Source of the DNA: Pseudoflavonifractor sp. An44
GTDB lineage: Bacteria > Bacillota > Clostridia > Oscillospirales > Oscillospiraceae
Length of the DNA stretch: 51,525 nt
Assembly: GCF_002161675.1 (NCBI RefSeq)
Contig: NZ_NFIH01000018.1
Location: forward strand, 1 to 51,525
Direction of reading: 5' to 3'
In this document: piece by piece, positions 1-7,500 of the stretch
Layout: every line of letters begins with the position of its first letter
How positions within the stretch are numbered: the stretch's first letter is position 1
Notes under the pieces: generated by a model
Told to the model about the DNA's origin: nothing
What the model saw: the letters and a program-made list of their open reading frames with translations, nothing else
Databases searched by the model: none
Program-made: the position numbers and the translations under genes

Positions 1-73
1 TGTGCCTGCTTCCTCAAGCCTATTCTAACAAATTACGACTGGCTGCGTTAGAGGTACCGGGTTTCATATTCCT

Positions 74-1291
74 TTGGTGCCTTGGAGCGCAGCGGAAAGG
101 AATGGTCATAAATATGAAAAATATGAATTAGTGGAACAGGTGCTCAACAGTGAGCGGGTATTTCCCCAGGAGCTGTGCGTGGAGGCCCTGGCAAGGCTGG
201 CGGAGTATGTGGGAGATACAGGGGCAAGCTGCGTTCCCTTCTGTGCGCTGCGCCCCATGAAATGGGAAGCGGCTTCCCAGCAGGTGGAGGCTTTAGTGAA
301 TAGCACAAAGTTTCGAGAAATGTACAAAAAGCCAGAGTTAGGGAAAAAATTAGAGGTAGACAAAGAGCGGCAAGGGAAGCTGCTGGCCCATGTCTACCGC
401 CTCCACCACACCATGGAGCAGATCAAAACGACCCTGCGCTTGAAACGAGAGGAGCTGAAGGAAAAACCATGCTGGCACTACACCCGGATGAGCACCATGC
501 AAAAGCTACTCCTGGCCCAGGGGGAACAGCAGCCCAGGTTCCGCCTGTCCAATGTGGCATACATGAATGACTCGGCAGAAGGGGAGCCGTTTGGAACATT
601 GCTGAAGCAGTGCGGGAGCGCCCCAGAGATGTTGCAGGCGTATGGGTTGCTGCCAGGCGGCGAAGTGCCCAACGCCTCCAGCCTGCGCAATGTCTACCTC
701 ACCAGCCTTTGTACCTCCGGGGACTACATCTACATGTGGGCCATCTACGCTGACAAGGGTACCGGGTGCAGCTTAAAGTTTGACGAGAACTTTTTTGATG
801 TGAAGGATTCCTACCCCCAGGGCTATATTCCCTTTCACGAGGAGAAAAACAGCTACCCCCTCTACCGAATCGTATATTTACCGGATCAGGACAAGAAAAT
901 GGAGTTGGAGGAATCTCTAAAAGAATTAGTGGATGAATTAGTGGGTATTTTAGGGGAAATATATCAGGTGCTTCCAGAGGAGCAACAACAGTCTAAGGGG
1001 AAAATGCTGCGGGCCTATATCACTGCCATGCTGGACCAGGTGCGCTATCTCTTTAAGTATGATGAATATTCCAGTGAGAAAGAAGTTCGGTGCCTGGTGG
1101 TGACAAGAAAGCGCGAACTGGCGGCGGGAGAGGGTGACACCCCCTACTTATACACGGAGATCGACAAGGAGGTTCAATTGGACGAGGTGCGCTTTGGCCC
1201 CAAGGTATTCAAAAGCCCGGAAAAGGAGGCGTGGATGTACGCCACCGACCGGGTGAAAAAGGTGTCCTACTCCAACCGCCACTACCGATGA
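74..1291 (+). CDS. DUF2971-like protein, start uncertain
   Basis: The protein of up to 405 residues is of unknown function. Its middle part has the order typical of DUF2971 proteins: a WHYT segment near residue 135, then RLSNVAYMNDSAEG, and later a VYLTSLC..YMWAIYAD..GCSLKF stretch. DUF2971 proteins turn up often in accessory and defence-related loci, but no activity can be read here. The first 120 residues are charged and probably helical and look unlike the rest. The start is unclear. The frame is open back to a stop at 26-28, and the only early start codons are TTG at 74 and GTG at 77, neither with a good ribosome site. A short out-of-frame ATG run at 102-131 has a better site. An N-terminal truncation or a non-ATG start are both possible. 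A 13-bp hairpin follows the stop codon. Confidence 0.6.
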   Translation: MVPWSAAERNGHKYEKYELVEQVLNSERVFPQELCVEALARLAEYVGDTGASCVPFCALRPMKWEAASQQVEALVNSTKFREMYKKPELGKKLEVDKERQGKLLAHVYRLHHTMEQIKTTLRLKREELKEKPCWHYTRMSTMQKLLLAQGEQQPRFRLSNVAYMNDSAEGEPFGTLLKQCGSAPEMLQAYGLLPGGEVPNASSLRNVYLTSLCTSGDYIYMWAIYADKGTGCSLKFDENFFDVKDSYPQGYIPFHEEKNSYPLYRIVYLPDQDKKMELEESLKELVDELVGILGEIYQVLPEEQQQSKGKMLRAYITAMLDQVRYLFKYDEYSSEKEVRCLVVTRKRELAAGEGDTPYLYTEIDKEVQLDEVRFGPKVFKSPEKEAWMYATDRVKKVSYSNRHYR

Positions 1292-1292
1292 C

Positions 1293-1331
1293 ACAACGCC
1301 CCTGCATCCGTTTTGGACGCAGGGGCGTTGT
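1293..1331 (+). terminator. Hairpin after DUF2971-like gene
   Basis: A perfect 13-bp stem (1293-1305 with 1319-1331, arms ACAACGCCCCTGC and its complement) lies just after the stop codon at 1291. There is no T-run behind it on either strand, so it may be a weak terminator or an mRNA-stabilising hairpin. Confidence 0.45.
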
Positions 1332-1345
1332 GGGAGATTCCACCC

Positions 1346-1374
1346 TTGACGCTTTGGGGGGAAAATGGTAAGAT
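1346..1374 (+). promoter_or_regulatory. Promoter of the ZTP riboswitch-fhs unit
   Basis: TTGACG at 1346-1351 and TAAGAT at 1369-1374 are separated by 17 bases, a good vegetative sigma-70 match. The expected transcription start near 1381 coincides with the first base of the riboswitch P1 stem. Confidence 0.8.
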
Positions 1375-1380
1375 AGACAC

Positions 1381-1460
1381 GCTGTATGACTGACGGAAGT
1401 GGAGTGACCACGTGGAGTACAGCCGACGCCCATGTGCGCCGTATTGCCGACCGTCTGGGC
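1381..1460 (+). ncRNA. ZTP (pfl) riboswitch aptamer
   Basis: The leader folds as a ZTP riboswitch, which senses the purine intermediates ZMP/ZTP that accumulate when 10-formyl-tetrahydrofolate is short. Visible parts are: P1, GCTGTA (1381-1386) with TACAGC (1418-1423); P2, GTGG (1399-1402) with CCAC (1408-1411); the pseudoknot GACGG (1392-1396) with CCGTC (1451-1455); and the conserved 3' segment GCCGACCGTCTGGGC ending at 1460. The last four bases also begin the terminator stem that follows. Ligand binding and termination are therefore mutually exclusive, as in known ON switches. The regulated gene, fhs, is a classic member of this regulon. Family assignment is from memory of the consensus. 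Confidence 0.88.
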
Positions 1461-1487
1461 GCACTCGAAATCAGTGCGCCCTTTTTT
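1457..1487 (+). terminator. Riboswitch-controlled intrinsic terminator
   Basis: A perfect 9-bp stem, GGGCGCACT (1457-1465) with AGTGCGCCC (1473-1481), is followed by six T and then five more T after one G. It overlaps the CTGGGC end of the ZTP aptamer, so bound ligand should prevent its formation and let transcription reach fhs. Confidence 0.88.
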
Positions 1488-1517
1488 GTTTTTGAGGCGC
1501 AGGAAGGAGCATGGAAG

Positions 1518-3182
1518 ATGAAAACAGACATTCAAATTGCCCAGGAGGCCCAGATGTTGCCCATCGGACAGGTGGCGTCCATGGCCGGGATGGACGAGAA
1601 CCTGCTGGAGTATTACGGCAAGGTGAAGGCCAAGATCGACATCACCCCGTTGCGCAATGTGCCCCGGAAGGGCAAGCTGATTCTGGTTACCGCCATCAAC
1701 CCCACCCCCGCCGGAGAGGGAAAGACTACCACCTCGGTAGGGTTAGCCGATGCCCTGCGCCGCATGGATAAAAACGTGATGCTCTGCCTGCGGGAGCCCT
1801 CTTTGGGCCCCGTGTTCGGCGTGAAGGGCGGCGCTGCCGGCGGCGGCTACGCCCAGGTGGTGCCCATGGAGGACATCAACCTCCACTTCACCGGCGACTT
1901 CCACGCCATCGGTGCCGCCAACAACCTGCTGGCCGCCATGCTGGACAACCACATTCAGCAGGGCAATGCCCTGGGCATTGACGTGAAGAAGATCACCTGG
2001 CGCCGCTGCGTGGACATGAACGACCGCCAGCTGCGCAACATTGTGGACGGCCTGGGTGGCCGGATGCAGGGCGTGCCCCGGGAGGACGGCTTCGATATCA
2101 CTGTGGCCAGCGAGATTATGGCTGTGCTGTGCCTGGCCACCGGCCTGTCCGACCTGAAGGAGCGGCTGGGCCGCATGATCGTGGGCTACACCTACGACGA
2201 CAAGCCCGTCACCGCCGCCGACCTGAAGGCCCAGGGTGCCATGGCTGCCCTCTTGAAGGACGCCATCAAGCCCAACCTGGTGCAGACCCTGGAGCACACC
2301 CCCGCTCTGGTCCACGGCGGCCCCTTCGCCAACATTGCCCACGGCTGCAACTCCGTCTCCGCCACCGACACCGCTTTGAAGCTGGCCGACTACGTGGTCA
2401 CCGAGGCGGGCTTCGGCGCGGACCTGGGCGCTGAGAAGTTCCTGGACATCAAGTGCCGGGCTGCCGGGCTTACCCCCGACGCTGTGGTCATCGTGGCCAC
2501 GGTCAAGGCCCTGAAGTACAACGGCGGCGTGCCCAAGACCGAGCTGGGGGCGGAAAACCTGGAGGCCCTGGAGCGTGGCCTGCCCAACCTGCTCAAGCAC
2601 GTGGAGAACATCACCCGTGTGTTCGGCCTGCCCGCCGTGGTGGCCATCAACCGCTTCGCCAATGACACCGAGGCCGAGCTGAACCTCATCCGCACCCGCT
2701 GCCAGGAGCTGGGGGTCAATGTGGCCCTGTCCGAGGTGTGGGGCCAGGGCGGCGAGGGCGGCCTGGAACTGGCCCAGGAAGTGCTGCGCCTGTGCGACCA
2801 GCCCCAGGACTTCCACTACGCCTACGACCTGGACCTGCCCTTGAAGGACAAGATTCAGGCCATTGTGGAGAAGGTGTACGGCGGCGCTGGCGTACACTAC
2901 ACCGCCGCCGCTGCCAAGGAGCTGGCCCGTCTGGAGGCCATGGGCTTTGACAAGCTGCCTGTGTGCATGGCCAAGACCCAGTACTCCCTGTCCGATGATG
3001 CCACCCAGCTGGGACGGCCCGAGGGCTTCACCATCACCGTGTCCAAGGTGAAGGTGTCCGCCGGCGCTGGCTTCGTGGTGGTGCAGACCGGCGACATTAT
3101 GACCATGCCTGGCCTGCCCCGTGTGCCTGCCGCCGAGAAGATCGACGTGGACGAAAACGGCGTCATCTCCGGCCTGTTCTGA
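1518..3182 (+). CDS. fhs: Formate-tetrahydrofolate ligase
   Basis: This cytoplasmic enzyme joins formate to tetrahydrofolate using ATP to give 10-formyl-tetrahydrofolate, feeding purine synthesis and, in acetogens, the methyl branch of the Wood-Ljungdahl pathway. The product is 554 residues, the usual family length. The ATP-binding loop [12 protein letters not shown] lies at residues 61-72. Further family blocks are visible: [22 protein letters not shown], and the C-terminal [21 protein letters not shown] 1518 is chosen because AGGAAGGAG stands just upstream and the protein begins MKTDIQIAQ as relatives do. An earlier ATG at 1511 is out of frame, and the frame upstream of 1518 is riboswitch. 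The gene appears monocistronic: a ZTP riboswitch precedes it and a strong terminator follows. Confidence 0.97.
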   Translation: MKTDIQIAQEAQMLPIGQVASMAGMDENLLEYYGKVKAKIDITPLRNVPRKGKLILVTAINPTPAGEGKTTTSVGLADALRRMDKNVMLCLREPSLGPVFGVKGGAAGGGYAQVVPMEDINLHFTGDFHAIGAANNLLAAMLDNHIQQGNALGIDVKKITWRRCVDMNDRQLRNIVDGLGGRMQGVPREDGFDITVASEIMAVLCLATGLSDLKERLGRMIVGYTYDDKPVTAADLKAQGAMAALLKDAIKPNLVQTLEHTPALVHGGPFANIAHGCNSVSATDTALKLADYVVTEAGFGADLGAEKFLDIKCRAAGLTPDAVVIVATVKALKYNGGVPKTELGAENLEALERGLPNLLKHVENITRVFGLPAVVAINRFANDTEAELNLIRTRCQELGVNVALSEVWGQGGEGGLELAQEVLRLCDQPQDFHYAYDLDLPLKDKIQAIVEKVYGGAGVHYTAAAAKELARLEAMGFDKLPVCMAKTQYSLSDDATQLGRPEGFTITVSKVKVSAGAGFVVVQTGDIMTMPGLPRVPAAEKIDVDENGVISGLF

Positions 3183-3198
3183 GATATAAAATTCGTTT

Positions 3199-3234
3199 GG
3201 CGGCCATCCCCCCACGGGGATGGCCGCCATTTTT
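3199..3234 (+). terminator. Terminator after fhs
   Basis: A perfect 13-bp stem (3199-3211 with 3216-3228) with loop CCAC is followed by ATTTTTG. It separates fhs from the convergent regulator gene, whose stop codon is at 3238, and may serve both strands. Confidence 0.85.
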
Positions 3235-3237
3235 GCG

Positions 3238-4314
3238 TCATTTTTTGCCGAACAGCGCCGCCTGCCGCTCCAAAAACAGCTGGACCTGTTCTTCGTCCAG
3301 GGTGTAAAAGGTGCGGTTTCCGTGGATGGTGCACTGCACCAGGCCGCAGTCGGAGAGCTTGTTCATATGGTGGTGGATGGTGTTGCGGCTGAGAGAGAAG
3401 CGGGTGGACAGCTCCTGCACATAGGCGGTGCGCCCCCGCAGATAGCACAGAATGTCAAACCGGGTGGAGTCCCCCAACAGACGGTAGGTCTCGCACACCT
3501 GGTCCTGGGCGGAGGTACGGCCGCTGACCAGCTCCATGAGCTCCCGCCGCAGCACGCCGCCGTAGATGCGCACCTGGCCGGGGGCCTCGTCAAAGGTCAG
3601 GTTGGTGTCCGCCCCGAAGAGGAAGGGGTGAAGGGTGTAGGTGGTTTCCGGGGCGGGGCGCAGGTGGGACAGCTGGGTGAAAAACTCCAGCTGAGACAGG
3701 GGGGCGCACTGTTGGAGATAGGGGGCGGCCAGCTCTTCCAGCTGCGCCTGGTGTTCCTCCAGGTGGGCCACAATGGGGCGCAGGCACGCCAAGGCCCGCG
3801 CTCCCACCGCCCGGTGTTTGCGGGAGAGCTCCAGCAGGGCCACCTTGGTGGAGTCCGGGGCGTTGAGCCCCAGTACCAGGTCGGTGAAGACCTGGGCGTC
3901 CATCCGGCGCTGGTTAGGCAGGTCGTCCTCAAAGATGCTGGCAATGCCCCAGACCACCTCCTCCCGGTCCAGTCCGTCCACCAGCTGGGAGAAGGCCTCC
4001 CAATCCCCCTGAAATCGGTCCAGCAGGGGATAGAGGAGGAAGAAGGCGGGAGAGCTGGAGCCGATGGTGTTGTAGGGGAAGCCCTCCAGGTTGCCAAACA
4101 GCGCCTGGATTTCCTTTTCCTCAGCAGTGGCCACCCGGTCCAGCTGGTGGGTGAGGGCCTTGAGTCGCTCCAGAGCCTGGCACAGAGCGGGGCTGGGCAG
4201 CACCTTGCGCTGCTGAATGCGCTGCTCCATCTGGTCCCAGGTTTTGTTGCTGGCACGCCGTCCCAGATAGGCCAGTGCTTCCAGAATGAGGTTTGGTTTG
4301 TGTTGAATTATCAT
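3238..4314 (-). CDS. ArsR-type winged-helix regulator with long N-terminal domain
   Basis: The protein is predicted to be a transcriptional regulator of 358 residues. A winged-helix domain of ArsR type fills the last 85 residues: LLGDSTRFDILCYLRGRTAYVQELSTRF, then SLSRNTIHHHMNKLSDCGLV, then a beta wing. The first 260 residues form an alpha-helical domain without cysteine clusters, so this is not a simple metal sensor. Relatives with this order are usually annotated as ArsR-family regulators of unknown ligand. The start at 4314 is preferred over an upstream in-frame ATG because AGAAAGGAA stands 6-10 bases before it. The gene diverges from the large subtilase gene, and the shared spacer holds repeated TTGACAATTT motifs, which makes control of the subtilase or of itself plausible but untested. 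Confidence 0.8.
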   Translation of the reverse strand: MIIQHKPNLILEALAYLGRRASNKTWDQMEQRIQQRKVLPSPALCQALERLKALTHQLDRVATAEEKEIQALFGNLEGFPYNTIGSSSPAFFLLYPLLDRFQGDWEAFSQLVDGLDREEVVWGIASIFEDDLPNQRRMDAQVFTDLVLGLNAPDSTKVALLELSRKHRAVGARALACLRPIVAHLEEHQAQLEELAAPYLQQCAPLSQLEFFTQLSHLRPAPETTYTLHPFLFGADTNLTFDEAPGQVRIYGGVLRRELMELVSGRTSAQDQVCETYRLLGDSTRFDILCYLRGRTAYVQELSTRFSLSRNTIHHHMNKLSDCGLVQCTIHGNRTFYTLDEEQVQLFLERQAALFGKK

Positions 4315-4374
4315 AGAAATTCCTTTCTGCCCCGGAGTTTCAGCTGATACGGTAAGATTGGCTGGGGCTTGCAG

Positions 4375-4435
4375 TTGACAATTTTTTGGAGAGTTGACAA
4401 TTTCTCTTGACAAAGAGAATGGGTGGAGGTATCAT
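4375..4435 (+). promoter_or_regulatory. Subtilase promoter with repeated TTGACA motifs
   Basis: TTGACA occurs three times in direct order at 4375, 4394 and 4407. The first two lie in a GTTGACAATTT repeat 19 bases apart. The last one pairs with TATCAT at 4430-4435 over 17 bases to form a strong promoter for the subtilase gene. The upstream copies could be binding sites for the divergent ArsR-type regulator; that part is inference. Confidence 0.7.
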
Positions 4436-4546
4436 TTGACCATGACATACGCCTATCGTACAAAATGAACGATGTCTATATGATAGCATGGCAGAGCCCT
4501 TTGGGCAATGGGGGTATGTGAGATTCAGATAGAAGGGAGAAGAACA

Positions 4547-7500
4547 ATGGAAAAAGTCAGAAAAAGCATGGCAATGTTACTTGCCGTCATGATGCTGGCT
4601 GGCGCACTTCCTGGCGAGGCTTGGGCTGAGGGCACTCAGACCAATGAGCGCACGGTCCAGGCCCAGGAAGTGGAGTCCGAGTCCCGGGTGCAGTACCAGG
4701 ACGCCCAGGACGACAGCCAGCCCCGATATGCAGAGGATGAGGTGGTAACCGTCATCGTGGAGATGGAAGCTCCTGCTGTGATGGATTACTACCAGGTCAG
4801 CAGCTACGCTGCCTCTGTGGGCGACGAGACCAGCGCTGGTGAGGCGGTGTCTGAGTACCTGGCCTCCGCCGATGCCCAGCAGACCACCCAGCAGCTGCTG
4901 GACGATCAGCAGGGCATCATCGACCAGGTGACCGCTCTGGCCGCTCAGCAGCCTGCGGTGACCGATGCCACCGAGGAAAACAGCGGTGAGCCGGTTGGTA
5001 CCATTGTAGGCCAGTGGGCCACTCTGGTCAATGCCATGGCTATCCGGGTGCCCTACAGCGCTCTGGATGAAATTCGCAACCTGGACGGGGTCAAGCGGGC
5101 CTATGTGGAGCTGGTGTATGACCGGCCCGAAGAGACCAGCGGCACCGTGGACGGGGACAAGGCCTGGTACTCCTACAGCTATGATAAGGTAGGGGTGGAA
5201 GGTGTCTGGAGCCAGGGCTACACCGGTCAGGGTATGCTGGTGGCCGTGCTGGACACCGGCCTGGACCTGAAGTGGGGCGTGACCCAGAACGAGGATGGCA
5301 CCCAGGGCCGCGGCGTGGTGCGGGTCCACGAGGCCTTCACCGACAACTCCTTTAAAAACGACCCCAGCGATGCCGAGAGCGGCTGGAATCTGCGCTACAC
5401 CTCTGAGAGCCTGGCTGCCTTCCTGGAGGACAACCAGCTCAACTCCACCACGGGTGCCGATGGCGGCGTGATCGTGTGGGACTACAACGGTCTTTATAAG
5501 AACCTCAAGGTGCCCTACGCCTGTGACTACGCAGACGGCGACATCAACGTCCTGCCCACCTCCAGCGACCACGGCACCCACGTCTCCGGTACGGTGGCGG
5601 GCTATGCCGAGACCAGCGAGGGCGAGGTCATTTTCTCCGGCGTGGCCCCCGATGCCCAGATCATGATGATGAAGGTGTTCCCCGATCAGGACGGCGGCGC
5701 CCAGCAGTCTGTGACCCTCAACGCTCTGGAGGATGCTCTGGCCTTGGGCGCCGACGTCATCAACCTGAGTTTGGGTTCTGACAACGGCTTTGCCGACGAC
5801 GACACCATGCAGAACGAGCTGTACGCCCGCATTGAGGAGGCCGGCATTGTGCTCATGACCTCCGCTGGCAACAGCAGCTACTCCTCTGCCAGCAACAACT
5901 ATGGGGACAACCCCCTGACCTCCAACGTGGACACCGCTATGATGTCCTCTCCTGCCATTTACGACTCCAACCTGAGCATTGCCTCTCTGGAGAACTCCAT
6001 CCAGGTACAGTCCTACCTGACCTGGACCAACGAGGACGGGGAAGTGCGGGAGATCTCCTACACCGACCCCTGGACCGTGGCCATGAAGGCCACCTTCGCC
6101 GACGGCAAGGAGTACCCCGTCTACCTGGTAGAGGGCACCGGTACCTGGAGCGACTACAACGCCGTGGGCTGGTACAATGAGTACTCCAATCAAAATGGCA
6201 AGACCGGCTTTGCCCTGGTCAAGCGCGGCGACCTGTCCTTTGCCGATAAGGTCACCAACGCCCAGTCCTTCTCCACTGTGGTCCACGGAGAGAAACGGGG
6301 CATTCTGGGCGTGCTGATCTATGACAGCGATCCCAATGCCACGGAACTGATCAACATCAGCGTGGAGAACACCAGCCTCACCAGCGCCTTTATCAACGGC
6401 CAGGACGGCGCTGCCATGGAGGCTGCCCTCAAGGCAGGTCAGTCCGTGAACATCGTGGTTCCCGAGGACGACAAGGCCGTGGAGAGCCCCACCGATGGTC
6501 AGATGTCCACCTTCTCCTCCTGGGGCGCCGGTCCCAGCCTGGAGCTGAAGCCTGAGATCACCGCCCCCGGCGGCAACATCTGGTCCACCATCATTGACCA
6601 GCTGAACACCGCCGACCAGGGCTACACCGGCAGCTACGGCATGATGAGCGGTACCTCCATGGCCGCCCCCCACATGACCGGTATTGCCACTCTGGTGCGC
6701 CAGTACGTGCAGTCCAGCGCAGCCTTTGCCGGCAAGGAGCCCGGTGAGGTGGGCGACATCGTCAACCAGCTGCTGGTGAGCACCGCCGTGCCTCAGACCG
6801 ATACCAATGGCGTGTACTACTCTCCCCGTCAGCAGGGCGCCGGTCTGGTCAACGCCACCGCCGCCGTGGAGACCCCTGCCTACGTCACCGTGGACGGTCA
6901 GAACGTGGGCAAGCTGGAGCTGTTGGACGACCCCGACCGCACCGGCAGCTACGACATCACCTTTGATGTACACAACATTTCCGACAAGGCCGTGACCTAC
7001 AATGTGGCCATCACCCTCATGCGCCCTGCCACCGAGACGGTGGACAGCGCCTGGGGTGAGCGGGACACCATGATGCACCAGGACGTGGTCATCAAGACTG
7101 TGGAGCTGGGCCAGGTCACCGTGGAGGCGGGCCAGACCGTCACCTTCTCCAAGACTGTGACCCTCACCGACAGTGAGAAGGCCCAGCTGGACCAGCTGTT
7201 TGAAAACGGCGTGTATGTGGAGGGCTTTGTCTCCCTCACCGACACCGCCGGCACCGCTCCTACCCTGGGCCTGCCCATGCTGGCCTTCTACGGCGACTGG
7301 ACTGCCGCCCCCATCTTTGACCAGGGCGACTGGACCGACGAGGCCGAGGACGGCGAGAACGTGATGAACAACGAGTCCACCTGGGGCGTGTCCCTGATGG
7401 GCTGCACCATGATCAACTGGAGCTCCGGGGGGATCGTCGGCTACCTGGACCTGGGCCAGAATCCCTTTGACTCCGACGCTGTCATGAACCAGACCCTCTA

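Noticed and set aside
1386-1517. N-terminal extension of formate-tetrahydrofolate ligase
   Set aside because: This part is the riboswitch and terminator; the family-length protein starts at 1518 behind a good ribosome site.
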